Origin: Argentina anserina
Lineage: Eukaryota; Streptophyta; Magnoliopsida; Rosales; Rosaceae
Length of the DNA: 64,000 nt
Assembly: GCF_933775445.1 (NCBI RefSeq)
Contig: NC_065875.1
Coordinates: 9,375,001 to 9,439,000 of the forward strand
Direction: 5' to 3'
Shown here: piece by piece, positions 1 through 11,615 of the stretch
Position numbering within the stretch: the first letter of the stretch is position 1
Layout: each line of letters starts with the position of its first letter
Notes under the pieces: generated by a model
Database searches by the model: none
What the model saw: the letters and a program-made list of their open reading frames with translations, nothing else
Told to the model about the DNA's origin: nothing
Position numbers and translations under genes: made by a program

Positions 1-2297
1 CTCGTCGTTCAGGTTTGTTTGTAAGGCCTCAGGTACCTCAAGGTTATGTTCCCTTTAACTCTAATGTTCATAGTTCAAATAATGCATCTGCACCTAACTA
101 TGATAAACTTTTGAAGTCCCTTGCTCAAGGGCAACCTAATTTAAACTCTGCTACTCAAGCTTTAGTTACAGGTCAACATGCTCATTCTAAGGACATAACC
201 GAACTTAAGAAGCATAAGGGACAAGTGATCGACTTCATGGGGAAGATCCATGAAGGAGGAAAGTTGCCGAGCCACACTGAGCCTAATCCTAACGTGAAGG
301 CCATGATTACAAGAAGTGGGAACAAGAAGGTCGTGCCTTCTAATGGACAAGAGGCCGAGAGTTTCAATGTCAAGGACTTAGAGAAGGACCCTACCGTGCC
401 TCTACACCAAGAAAATTGTGCCGTGCATGAGAAAGGTAAGGATCCTAACTCTAGTGGTTTGGTTTCAACTAATAATCTTCCTCGTGTTCCCTTCCCTAGT
501 AGATTTGCAAAGCAAAAGAAGGATGACTCTGATCAAGCAAAGCTCGACATCTTCAAGAAAGTGGAAATGAACATGCCTCTTATTGAATGCATACAACAAA
601 ATCCTAGGTATGCTAAGTTTTTGAAAGAATTGTGCACCACTAAAAGGATGACTCGAGAGAAGGAGGTTGTCACAATGAGTGAGACAGTTTTTGCCGTGCT
701 CCAAAGGAAGCTACCACCAAAGCTTAAGGATCCAGGGAGTTTTTCTATCCCTTGTATAATCGGAAACATGACATTTGAAAAGATAATGCTAGACTTAGGT
801 GCATCTATCAATGTAATGCCATACTATATCTATGAGGACCTAGGTCTAGGTGATTTGAAACATGATAATGTTGTGATTCGATTGGCTGATTGTTCTAACA
901 AAGTCCCTTTGGGTTATGTTGAAGATGTTTTTGTGCAGGTTTCGAGCATAATTTTCCATGCAGGCTTCTATGTCATTGACATGGAGCCAACTGAGGCAGA
1001 TGACAAGGAGGTCCCTACCTTGTTGGGTTGTCCCTTTATGAGGACTGCAAGAATAAAAATTGATTTGTTTAGTGGATCAGTCACCTTTGAGTTCGATGGT
1101 GAAGTGATTAGCTTCAACATCTTTAAAGCCATGAGGTATCCTCTTTCGGAATTAAGTGATTGCTTTTCAGTTGGCATTCTTGATTCCCTTGCAGATAATT
1201 ATCTAAATACCTTGGCACATGACGAGTTGGCACTCACTATTTCCCAAGGGACCGGATTTACAAGTGATGGTTCTAACATTTTGAAGTTAGAGGCTAATGA
1301 TGCCGTGCCATCCTTCATTCTAGAGAACGTGACCTCTCTTGAGGTTGCACGTGAGGTAAGCTATGTCTCTCCTAGTCCAATTCTCTTAACTACTAACAAG
1401 AATCTTCCTTCTGTGGTGCAAGCTCCAAAGCTTGACCTTAAGGTTCTTCCGGACCACTTGAAGAATGTGTTTTTGGGAGATGAGGATACATTGCCAATGA
1501 TCATTTCATTTGCACTCAATGAGGAACAAGAGGAGAGATTGATTGAAGTGTTGAAGAGACACAAGACGGCAATAGGATGGACCCTAGTCGACATCAAAGG
1601 AATTAGCCCTACCATGTGTGTGCACCGAATTTTGCTTGAAGATGGTGCCAAACCAACCAAGGAAGGTCAGAGACGCCTTCACCCACCAATGATGCAAGTA
1701 GTCAAGGATGAGATCACTAAGTTGCATGATTGTGGCGTGATCTACCCCATCTCGGATAGTAGGTGGATTTCTCCCATTCAAGTTGTGCCAAAGAAGTCAG
1801 GAATCACAGTGGTGAAAAAAAATGATAACGGGTTGGTGCCTCAAAGGACAGTGACCGGTCATCGTGTGTGTATCGACTATAGGAAGCTAAATGCTTCAAC
1901 AAGGAAGGACCATATGTCGTTACCATTCATTGATCAAATGCTTGAGAGGTTAGCTGGTCATTCTTTCTATTGTTTCCCTGATGGATATTGTGGATACAAT
2001 CAAATTAGTGTTGCGGAGGAAGATCAAGAGAAGAATACGTTGACATGCCCTTTTGGTACGTTTGCTTATCGTCGCATACCTTTTGGTTTATGCAACGCTC
2101 CAGGTACGTTTCAACGTTGTATGTATCACATTTTCACTAAGTATATTGGTTCTAAAATTGAAGTTTTTATGGATGATTTTTCTGTTTATGGTGAAAATTT
2201 TGAGACATCCCTAGAGAATGTTGAACTTGTGCTTAAACGTTGTGAAGAAACTAACTTCGTTTTGAATTGGGAAAAATGTCATTTCATGGGAAACTAA
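1..2297 (+). pseudogene. Element A gag (C-terminal) - protease - reverse transcriptase fragment
   Basis: The frame is open from base 3 and has no real ATG at its left edge, so it continues out of the window. It begins just after where the zinc knuckle would lie. A Gag C-terminal linker is followed by the retropepsin-like protease with the DLGASINVMP active-site segment near 790-825. The reverse transcriptase follows, with the conserved VCIDYRKLN block near 1867-1893 and the catalytic FMDD at 2166-2177, intact here. The frame ends at a TAA right after FMGN, where relatives C and D continue with a thumb region; a few bases are missing at about 2287-2297. Compared with C and D, about 40 residues around the gag-protease linker are also lost. 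It makes no functional polyprotein. Confidence 0.85.
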
Positions 2298-4213
2298 TTG
2301 TCTTAGGCCATATTATTTTATCTAGAGGAATTGAGGTTGATAAGTCTAAAATAGATCTTGTGCGTCACTTACCCCTCCCCACAAGTGTGAGGGATGTTTG
2401 ATCGTTTCTTGGACATGCAGGTTTCTATCGTAGGTTTATCAAGGAATTTTTCAAGAGTGCGAGACCAATGAGTTCATTGCTTCAAAAGGACGTTCCCTTT
2501 CACTTTGATGATGATTGCAAGCATGCATTTGAGACCTTGAAGAAGCTCTTAACGTCTGCACCAATCATGGCACCGCCAGATTGGTCCTTGCCATTTGAGT
2601 TGATGTGTGATGCCACCGAATATGCAGTTGGAGCCATGCTAGGGCAGAGGAAGGATAAGCAGCCCTACGCTATCTATTATGCCTCACGAATGCTCAATGA
2701 AGATCAACAGAACTACACCACAACTGAAAAAGAACTTCTTGTCATGAATTTTGCTCTAGATAAGTTTCGTTCTTACTTACTTTAATCCAAAGTTATTGTT
2801 TACACTGACCATGCAACTTCGAAGTACTTAATGACAAAGAAGGATGCCAAACCAAGATTGATTCGATGGATTCTTTTACTCCAAGAGTTCGATCTTGAGA
2901 TCAAGGACAAGAAGGGAAGTGACAATGTTATGGCGGATCACTTCAGTCGATTGGTGAGAAATGCCGAGCCCTTGGCTATCCTAGAGAGCTTTCCGGATGA
3001 GCAACTCTTTCGAGTTGACGTAAGTGAGCCATGGTATGCAGATATTGTGAATTATCTTGGTTCTAACCAATTTCCGGATACTTTATCGCATGCTCAAAAG
3101 AATAGACTCAAGGCATTAGCTAAGTATTATGTTTGGGATGAACCATACTTGTGGAAACATTGTGTTGATCAAATCATTAGGAGGTGTGTCCCTGAATCTG
3201 AACATCATTCTATACTTACTTTTTGCCATTCTGAATCTTGTGGAGGACATTTTGGTTCACGTAGTACTGCTCTTAAGGTGTTAGGATGTGGTTTCTTTTG
3301 GCCTACAATTTTTAAACATGCATATCATTTTTGCATGACTTGTGATAGATGCCAACACATGGGAAACATAGAATCTAGGGATCAAATGCCTATGACACCG
3401 ATTATATATGTTGAAATATTTGATTGTTGGGGTATTGATTTCATGGGACCTTTTCCTAACTCAAATGGTTTCTTATACATACTCGTTTGTGTTGACTATG
3501 TTTCGAAATGGGTGGAAGCAAAGGCCACCCGGACTAATGATTCTCGAGTTGTTGCAGATTTTCTAACATTTTCTCTGGATTTGGTATGCCGAGAATTATC
3601 ATTAGTGATGGAGGATCTCACTTTTGCAACCGGACCATTGAGGCGTTGTTGAAGAAGTATGGAATCAAGCATAAGGTTGCTACGCCTTATCACCCCTAAA
3701 CAAGTGGACAAGTGGAGTTATATAATCGTGAGATCAACGATTGGATGATGCTCTTTGGGCCTATAGGACGGCATACAAGACTCCTCTTGGCATGTCACCA
3801 TTTCGATTAGTCTATGGCAAGGCGTGCCATCTTCCTGTGGAGCTTCAACATCGTGCATGGTGGGCTGTGAAGAATTTTAACATGGACGTTGATGAGGCCG
3901 GATTGCATAGGCAGTTGCAATTGCATGAGCTTGAAGAGATTAGGAATGAGGCCTATGATTCGGCAATGATTTACAAGGAGAAGACTAAGACGTTCCATGA
4001 CCGCATGATTAGGAAGAAACACTTTGTCGTTGGGCAGAAAGTTTTTTTGTCGTTCTAGGTGGCTTGGACCGTTTGTTGTTACTGACATTTTTTCTTCTAG
4101 TGCTATTCAGATCAAAAGTATGGTGCATGGGAAGGAGTTCACCGTACTATGAGAATTTTGTGGAGCATAACGTGGAGGAGACGTCTCTCCTTGATCCTAT
4201 GTCAAGCAAGTCA
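2298..4213 (+). pseudogene. Element A reverse transcriptase thumb, RNase H and integrase remnants
   Basis: This continues the pol gene in broken pieces. 2298-2467 holds the RT thumb with an in-frame TGA near 2400. 2468-2785 encodes RNase H (DWSLPFELMCDA, then TEKELL), ending in a CAA-to-TAA type stop at about 2783. 2831-3652 encodes the end of RNase H and the integrase zinc-binding region (CMTCDRC) and first catalytic aspartate (GIDFMGPFP). 3741-4058 encodes the integrase C-terminal part (KACHLPVE motif). Against C and D there is a deletion of tens of bases at about 3735-3745, a CAA-to-TAA change at about 3698, and further deletions at about 4050 and 4145. Confidence 0.82.
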
Positions 4214-5494
4214 TATTTATATCGTTTCTTGGCTTTATAACCTCATTACATCTATTTTGATCAATTCATATGCCATAGAATTGCAATGAACTAGAGGATG
4301 CTAGAACTTACTTTGTGAAACTTTCGAAGATTTATGTCATAATATACTCTGATTTTGATAAGGATTGTTGGATCTTTTTAGGATTTCCACCACTAAAGCC
4401 AAAAAGTCGTATTCCCTATTTTGAGCCATGCTTGGGACACCTTAGTTTTAACCCTTTGAGCCTACGTTTAGCCTTTTCTTTCATCACCAACATATTATGT
4501 CCTTGCTTAGTATAGTTGTATCTCTACCTTGTCTTTAAGGCTTGGCAGAGCCGATTCTTGGTGTTAATATGGAGTGATGATTTGATTCAAGTGTGGGGTT
4601 ATGCTATTGTATAGATGTATGCCATGAAAAGAGTATGGAAGATTAAGAAAAATTGATTGATGCCGTGTGAAAGTAAAAGAGAAAAAGTATACATACACGG
4701 TTTGAAAAAAAAATGAAAAGAATCATAAGGAGATCACGGCATAACTAGATGTTGTTTATGTGAATTTGGAGTTGTGATGCATTTTTTGAAGGCTCAATTA
4801 TGTTATACTTGCGCCTTTGTTCATTTTCACAATGTTTAGAGTGAAGAATGGGTCCAACATGATGAAATTTGGCCTTTGTTTTATGGAGTATGGCGACATA
4901 AGGTGGATGTTTTGCTCTGCTAAGTCTTGAGGATGACCTTTGTGATTCCTTTACCCTGAAAAATGTATTCATGTCGAGCCTGAGCCTAACTTTTATAAAG
5001 ATCCGCATGATTCTTAAAATGAGTAGCTCTTGATCTGTGGAGTTTGTTTCATGAGTAAGCATATGGTTTGGGTTCATTTGGATATATGATTGGTTTCTTT
5101 CATGAGGTTTTCGATTTCACTATGTGTTTATAACTCTTGTGTGTGAAAAGCTTTTAAGCATATGCCATGTTCTTGAGAGAAAAAGATTTGGAGTGCATAT
5201 CCTTTATGAGTTGAATTTGAACTTGTTTTCAACATGTCGAGCTTAATTTCACCTTTGTTTATGCCATGTCTTACTTGTTAAACGAAATCTCGTGTTTATT
5301 ACCCATTAAATTCATCTTATCTATTTCGATTGAGCATTATTCTTGATGCTATGAGTTTGAAGATCTCTGAGACAAAATGTTGAAGGCATTATTAGTTTTC
5401 TCGTTAGTTTTAGTGTTTTGATTTTCGTTTTATGTTTTAATTTCCCTTTTTTAGTGTTTACTAAGGGACTAGCAAAGTCTAAGTGTGGGCTTGT
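4214..5494 (+). other. Element A 3' untranslated region
   Basis: This is non-coding and matches the 3' UTRs of C, D and F but is shorter, since the segment directly after pol is deleted at about 4216. It holds the middle AAGTGTGGGG motif at 4590-4599 and the polypurine-like AAGTGTGGGCTTGT at 5481-5494 directly before the LTR. The ORFs in it are not conserved in the other copies. Confidence 0.75.
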
Positions 5495-7044
5495 TGATAG
5501 GAGCACAAAGTGTGACGTTCTTAATGTTTATATACCCTATTCTTATGCTTTGTTACTTCTTATTTAGTTGTTTTAGGTTCATATTTGTCATTTGTATGTT
5601 CTAACTAGAGTTATGCCGAAATTGAATGACTTGATGATGAAATTGTGCTAAGTGTTAGAAATCCTTATTGAGCTAGGATTCCTTACTCAACTAGTACTCT
5701 ACTTTCCTATTTTCATTTTTTCCTATTCTTTAATCGTCAATTTCTTTTCAGGAAGGACAAATCATACTTGGAAAGGAAGTAGTGATGCTGTGATGCATTC
5801 CTAGTGAGACAATGAAATCATGACCAAGTTGAAGAAGCAGAAGAAGAGGCCGGCCTAGCTACTCCTAGTTGAACAAGGAGAGATGCCGTGCAGCTCATAA
5901 TTGTCTCCCTATTGGATTTGGTTTCCCACATCAAGTTGGATTTGGAGTACATGAATCAAAATCCATAACAAAGAAGATTTCAGCTTCCCAATGGGATTCT
6001 ACCTCCTATAAGGGACGACAAGAGGGTTTATTTTCTCCTATATGTAGAGGATCGGCCTCCCCATTAAATCATCATCAACCTTGCACACAAGCACAAGCCT
6101 ATCTCTGCCGAATCAATCCCTCATCCTTCCAAGAAATCCTAAAACCGATTCCACCATTCTCCACCATCATCCTTAGCCTTCAAGCACGCTTGTGAAGATG
6201 TTCCATCCCCTTAGAAGTCACGGCTACACCTTGTAGAATTGTTTGATCAATAAAGTGTAACCATGATTCTCTCTATGTTTAAATTCGGTTTTTGGTTTTT
6301 CTTGTTCTTGGATGAGTATGCGATTTGTGTAGAGTAATCTTGTTTCAATTTTGTCTATGAAATTCTACATGATTCAATTTATATAAGATGCGATTTCATA
6401 TTTTGGTTTTATGAATTTTCTGTTTTGGTTTCTGCCGTGTACTATCTATGAATGATTTCGATTCCTAAGTGTTATGATTATGCTTGTAGCATAATATTTC
6501 GATTTCTAAATGTTTACTCTCTTATATGTGAATTTCGAATTGCATGGTTGTTGGTTAAGTAGGTGACATGCTTAATGAATTCAATGTGCATAGCTTTGGA
6601 ATTACATGATGAAGATGAACATGTTAGATTTCAATTATGGCTGCTTGGTATTAATCGAATGTGTTAAGTGTCTATGGGATTAGGTTACTGCTTAGAACCC
6701 CAATTGCATCATCCAACCTTAAGTGTTCATAAGGGAGTCTCGACATGATTCTAAAAAGAGACATAGAACTTGTTTTCGATATCTTTATGTGAATTGTTTT
6801 GGTGATGTATTATGTGTTGGTTGGTTGATCACATGTATATATTAGTTTAGGTTTTATTTTCTGTTTTTATCTTTCAATCTGATCCTATATATCAAACTCT
6901 TTTATATCTTTATGAATTCGTGTTAAGTGTTGTGATCATAAGCCCTGGCTGGATCCCCGGTTTGTGAACGATACCTTCTTGCTTTATACTACTAATGATG
7001 CTTACATGGTTAAATATTGATGTCGAGTAATCGAGCAATTATCA
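5495..7044 (+). repeat. LTR1 (3' LTR of element A)
   Basis: It starts TGATAGGAGCACAAAGTGTG and ends TTATCA; the other LTR1 copies end CATCA. It aligns along its length with the LTRs at 11616, 22776, 34179, 43879 and 59257, but is clearly more diverged. Its TATA box is degraded (TATATGTA at 6039-6046). ORFs inside it, such as 5869-6195, are not kept in the sister LTRs and are taken as chance. Confidence 0.85.
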
Positions 7045-7385
7045 AATCGTTGATTCTAAATAACTAAGAAGTCTTAACGATTAGATGAACCGCTTCGGAC
7101 TCTAATTAGAATTGGAATTGAAATGGACTTATAAAGAATCGAAATACTTGCGGCTTATATGTTGTTCTATGCGTGTCATACATGTTAAATGAATAGAATT
7201 CGTTTTTTGGTTATGTAATGAGTGGTACATCAATTGTATATAAGTAATTTAGGATTTATTTTCAGTAGTAGTTTTAGAATCCAAATCAAATCCCCCAATA
7301 ACATGATAAGTTTTGAGGCCCTTTTGATTCTTCGGACTGAACGATCCCTGCTTATTCTATACTAACGATGATGTTTTTCAGGGTA
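7045..7385 (+). repeat. 3' portion of an LTR2 (remains of element B 5' LTR)
   Basis: It aligns with about 17308-17650 of the solo LTR2, for example in the shared block ending GATGATGTTTTTCAGGGTA. The LTR terminus beyond this block, the primer binding site and several hundred bases of leader are missing; leader-like sequence starts directly at 7386. The upstream half of this LTR is presumably left of element A, outside the window. Confidence 0.75.
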
Positions 7386-7817
7386 CGTAGGCCGCACGTC
7401 CACCTCGCTTTATAACTTAGAAAATAACTTTGTATAAATAGATATATATAGCTTCAAAAGAAAATAATATTCTAATTTTTAAGGTATATCGGATAAAGAA
7501 GACCCTTATCTTGGGTTGTCTCAGTCCATTGCACAGTTAGCTCTTCTGCTCCACGTACCTTAAAAGTTAGGATTGTGTATGAATAAAATCAATTAGACTT
7601 AGAGATACTCCTACACTTGTAATTTTCGAAATATAGAAGAAAAGAAACACAAGAAACGAAATTGAACACAGATATAAAGAGAATGACGTTTTAGAACTTT
7701 GTAAAAGAAACAAAATTTTGTAAAAAGAAAGTGAAAGTTGAAGTTTATATTTCCTTATACTTGTATTTCATACTTTGTAAAGATACTAATATATATGTGT
7801 TCTTTTCAGGTTAATGA
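7386..7817 (+). other. Element B truncated leader
   Basis: It starts with the block GTAGGCCGCACGTCCACCTC, which is also in the leaders of C (about 13698), D and F (about 61339). No tRNA primer site is present. It ends in a pyrimidine-rich stretch with TTTTCAGG just before the gag ATG. I see no gene in it. Confidence 0.65.
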
Positions 7818-8522
7818 ATGTCCAAGATTAGTGTTTGGTCCGAAGAGATTAGTGAACGCCTGAAAAGAATTCAGCCTCCACCCCAGTTTGATAACGTTTC
7901 CATTGAATCATATTCATTTCACGAAGAGAAAGCGTTTGGGTCCATTTCGCCATTTCCAAGTGCATCAAGTTGTAGTGGGCTTAATTCTTTGTTCATTGAG
8001 GATCCAGAGTTGGAATTGTTGACAAGCCCATTTCCATTGGCCCAGTTGAATTTCAATCTATCTGATAAAAAACCTGAAGTTAAAGAAGAAGTAATGGCAT
8101 CAATTAGAGAACAAAATGGTCAAGTTGAAGGAGTAGTTGGTCGGACAGCGCCCTCTAACCTTGCATATCATGTCCCGAAGGAGGGCAAGACTAGTTATGT
8201 TGTTTTGAAGAGTGGATTTCTGCACCACTTGCCCAAGTTTCATGCACTTTCTGGTGAGGATCCTAATCAACATCTCACCATGTTCCAGTTCAATTGCGAG
8301 ACTATGTGCCCAAGAGGAACAGACATTCAGATTGTGAAGATGAGAGCTTTTCCTTACTCATTGGAAGACCGTGCTCAGAAATGGTTATTTGAGCTGCCAG
8401 CTGGTAGGATCACTTCTTGGACTACCATGGTGAACGAATTTTTGTCCAAATACTTCCCATCTTCAAGAGTTATTCATATAAGGAAGCAGATCACTGGTAT
8501 AAAGCAAGGGCCAGATGAGTGA
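7818..8522 (+). pseudogene. Element B gag, N-terminal part
   Basis: The 234-codon frame starts at an ATG followed by SKISVW, which lies where the gag start lies in C and D. Residues about 140-234 carry the retrotransposon Gag capsid pattern (AFPYSLEDRAQKWLFELPAG, then SWTTMVNEFLSKYFP). The frame stops at a TGA at 8520-8522, where the family continues with a tyrosine-rich block; that block can be read just downstream in the same frame (FYNYYERF). The function in an intact copy would be assembly of the cytoplasmic particle that packages element RNA. Confidence 0.8.
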
Positions 8523-9700
8523 TTCTACAACTACTATGAGAGATTCAGGTCTCTTATAGCACCATGTCCATCTCATGGCATTAGGGAAGGTCTACTGGTT
8601 CAATACTTTATGAAGGCCTTCTACAAATGGAAAGAGAGTTCCTTGATTCAGCTGCTGGTGGATCGTTCTTGGACAAGAGCAATGTAATGGCAAAAGATAT
8701 TTTGGAGAAGAGAGCAATCAATAACCAACAGTTTGGGACATCTGCAAGTGCTACATGGCAGGTGCATGAGACTCACTCTAGTTCGAACTCTGCTCTAGAG
8801 GACAAGGTCGACAAGTTGTCCAAGATGATGAGCCATTTCATTAAGACTAGTGGAGCTCAAGTCTGTGGAATATGTACGGAGGGGCACCCTACTGATCAAT
8901 GTCCTCAAGTTGTTTCTAGTGGAGGGTATGAGGAAGTCAATGCCCTTGGTTATCAAGGAGGTCAGAGGTACAACCCATATTCAAACACCTACAATCCTGG
9001 CCTACGTGATCATCCTAACTTTTGATGGTCTAATAATGAGAATATACTAAGGCCACATCAGAATGCTATGCAATTTGGGCCTCGTCCGGCTGGTTTATTT
9101 AGACCACAACCTCCACTACTCAATGTACCACCTCCAAACGTGGCTACTACTCAAAATTATGATGAGCTGTTGAAGTCTTTAGCTGCTGGGCAAAGTCAGT
9201 TGAACACCGTTACTCAAACTTTGGTGGTGGGTCAACCAGCGAATAGCAAGGACATTGCGGAGTTTAAAACGCATATGGGCCAGGTAGTGGATTTCATGGG
9301 CCGATTTTTTGAGCAAGGAAAGCTGCCGAGTGGTGTCATACCCAATCCAAGGAATGAGCAAGCCCAAGCTATCATGACAAAGAGTGGGCTCAAGCTTAAA
9401 GAGAGACCAAATGTTGCAAAGAAGGCCAACACGGCCCATGATGTTGTTCTTGACCAATAAAGTGACGAAATTGCAATGAAGGACTTGGAGAAAGATCCAG
9501 CTACCTCCAAGAAGGAGATGGTGGTGTCCCATGATGCACCCAAAGGTATGATTGCTAACTCAAGTGATTTAGTTAAGACTAATCCCATTTCTTGTGTACC
9601 TTTCCCTTCTAGGTTCGCAAAAAGCAAGAAGGATAAATCGGATGAGGAGGTGTTGGAAGTCTTTAGGAATGTGGAAATTAACCTTTTCAGCGATGTATGC
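8523..9700 (+). pseudogene. Element B gag, C-terminal part with zinc knuckle
   Basis: It is readable in three open pieces (8627-9025, 9068-9460, 9476-9700) separated by stops or shifts. The first contains a nucleocapsid zinc knuckle, CGICTEGHPTDQC, with CX2CX3HX4C spacing, one residue shorter between Cys and His than in C and D (CX2CX4HX4C). It is followed by the family-typical YSNTYNPGLRDHPNF segment. The second and third pieces are the linker toward protease, ending VPFPSRFAK and FRNVEINL. Just after this, at about 9685-9695, the sequence jumps into reverse transcriptase: all of protease and most of RT are deleted. Confidence 0.78.
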
Positions 9701-10203
9701 TTGCTATTTTCTCTGACTTTATCGAAAATATCATTGAAGTTTTTATGGACGACTGTAGTGTTTATGGTAAAGACTTTGATGCATGTTTAGAGACCTTAGA
9801 GTTAATATTGAAAAGGTGTGTAGAGACTAACCTTGTGCTTAATTGGGAAAAATGTCATTTTATGGTTAATCAAGGGATAGTTTTAGGACATATTGTGCGG
9901 TGTTGGGCCAAAGAAGAGAAAAGAAGCCTGTGGTGATCTATTATGCGTCTCGGACTCTTAATGAAGGCCCAGATGAATTATTCGACTACGGAAAAAGAAC
10001 TTTTGGTTGTAATCTTTGCTTTAGAGAAATTTCGATCATATCTTTTGCATTCTAAAGTTGTTGTGTATTCTGATCATGCAGCCTTAAGGTATTTGATGAC
10101 AAAGAAGGATGCTAAGCCCAGATTGATCTGGTGGATACTGTTGATTCTAGAGTTTGACCTTGAGATTCGAGACAAGAAGGGAAGTGAAAAATGTGGTGGC
10201 TGA
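9690..10203 (+). pseudogene. Element B reverse transcriptase and RNase H remnants
   Basis: 9697-9936 encodes only the end of the RT palm, including the FMDD catalytic box, up to GIVLGHIV. A second deletion then joins this to the last part of RNase H (9943-10203; [33 protein letters not shown]). The RT fingers, thumb and first half of RNase H are absent, so no active enzyme can result. Confidence 0.78.
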
Positions 10204-11570
10204 TCATTTGAGTAGGATCGTGCGAAATGAAGAAAGAAAGCCACTACGTGAGACTTTTCCAGATGAGCAACTTTTTGGGATGGAGGTAAGTGTGCCTTGG
10301 TATGCCAATATTGTCAATTATTTAGTTACTAAGGACTTTCCTAGTACACTTTCGCATGCTAATAATGCTAAATTGAAGAAAATGGCTAGATACTATATTT
10401 GGGATGAACCGTATTTATGGAAACAATGTAGTGATCAAATCATTAGGAGATGTGTCCCAGAGAATGAGCATAGGTCGATTCTTAACTTCTGTCATGGGGA
10501 GGCATGTGGATGTATTCTGGGCCTCGTAGAACAGCTTTGAAGGTGTTGGAATGTGGTTTCTATTGACCTACTATTTTCAAGGACCGATACTTGTTTTGTG
10601 TTTCTTGTGATAGGTGTCAACGGACTGGTAATATTGGTAAGAGAGATCAAATGCCCCTATCACTTATAATAATTGTCGAAATTTTTGATGTGTGGGGCAT
10701 TGATTTCATGGGTCCATTTCCTTCATCTAGATGTTTCTTGTATATCTTGTTAGCTGTTGATTATGTGTCGAAGTGGGTGGAAGCGAAGGCCACCAGGACT
10801 AATGATTCGAAAGTGGTTGCAGGTTTCTTGAGAACTAACATATTTTGCAGGTTTGGAGTACCAAGAGTTTTGATAAGTGATGGAGGTTCTCATTTCTGCA
10901 ACCGGATAATTGAGGCATTGCTCAAGAAGTATGAAGTAACCCATAAGGTTTCGACACCATATCATCCTCAGACAAGTGGCATGGCAGAAGTGTCCAACAG
11001 AGAGATCAAGGGAATTCTGGAGAAAACTGTAGGTCCAACAAGAAAGGATTGGAGTGATCGATTGGACGATGCATTATGGGCCTATTAGGATGTCACCATT
11101 TAGATTTGTGTATGGGAAGACATGTCACCTTCCAGTTGAGTTAGAGCACAGAGCATGGTGGGCGGTAAAGACATTCAACATGGACAAGGATTCAGCCGGT
11201 CTTCATAGGAAATTGCAGCTCAATGAGCTTGAGGAGATACGAAATGACGCCTATGATGCTGCATGGATTTACAAAGAGAAAACGAGAGCTTATCATGACA
11301 AGATGATTCGTGGGAAAGAGTTTGTAGTTGGTCAAAAAGTTCTTCTATTGCATTCTAGACTTAAACATTTTCCTGGCAAATTACGTTCTCATTGGGTTGG
11401 TCCATTTGTTGTTACTAATGTGTTTGCTCATGGTGCTATTGAAATTAAAAGTGACAAAATAGGTTAGACGTTCAAGGTGAATGGGCATCGACTTAAGCCC
11501 TATTATGAGCCTTTTGAGGAGCACACGTATGAGGAGACGAGTGTTAGAGATGCGCCAAATGAAGTATGAG
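10154..11570 (+). pseudogene. Element B integrase (broken)
   Basis: There are three overlapping pieces. 10154-10540 has the zinc-binding histidine part, disrupted at about 10505. 10591-11088 has CVSCDRCQ, the first catalytic Asp (GIDFMGPFP), the second Asp in ISDGGSHF and the Glu-bearing stretch after HPQTSG. 11054-11467 has the [15 protein letters not shown] motif and the C-terminal domain. A deletion of about 20 bases at about 11086 shifts the frame relative to the family, and a TAG lies at 11464-11466. The gene's tail runs on to about 11570, just before the element C insertion at 11616. Confidence 0.8.
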
Positions 11571-11610
11571 CATGAGAGAGGCAACCCATTTTAACCGTAC
11601 CTGTGGAGGA

Positions 11611-11615
11611 GTCGT
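11611..11615. other. Target site duplication of element C, left copy (GTCGT)
   Basis: GTCGT directly precedes TGATA of the 5' LTR and is repeated directly after the 3' LTR at 24342-24346. A 5 bp duplication is what Ty3/gypsy integrases make. Confidence 0.92.

Larger units (their letters stand above)
1..7044 (+). mobile_element. Athila-type LTR retrotransposon A (5' part outside window)
   Basis: The order is gag C-terminal part, protease, reverse transcriptase, RNase H, integrase, long 3' UTR, then one LTR (5495-7044). This is the Ty3/gypsy order, and the protein motifs are those of the Athila lineage. The 5' LTR, leader and gag N-terminus lie left of the window, so the target duplication cannot be checked. 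The sequence just after the LTR (from 7045) continues as the 3' half of a different LTR family (LTR2), so A was probably inserted in element B's 5' LTR. The coding region is broken by stops and deletions, so the copy is dead. Confidence 0.88.
7045..11615 (+). mobile_element. Athila-type element B, left part (older host element)
   Basis: The right-hand part continues at 24342 after the insertion of element C, whose TSD GTCGT is at 11611-11615 and 24342-24346. This part holds the 3' portion of an LTR2, a shortened leader without a primer site, gag, and a pol with two large internal deletions. The proteins are Athila-type but clearly different from A, C and D, and the LTR family differs too (LTR2), so B is a separate family of the same lineage. 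Confidence 0.82.
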
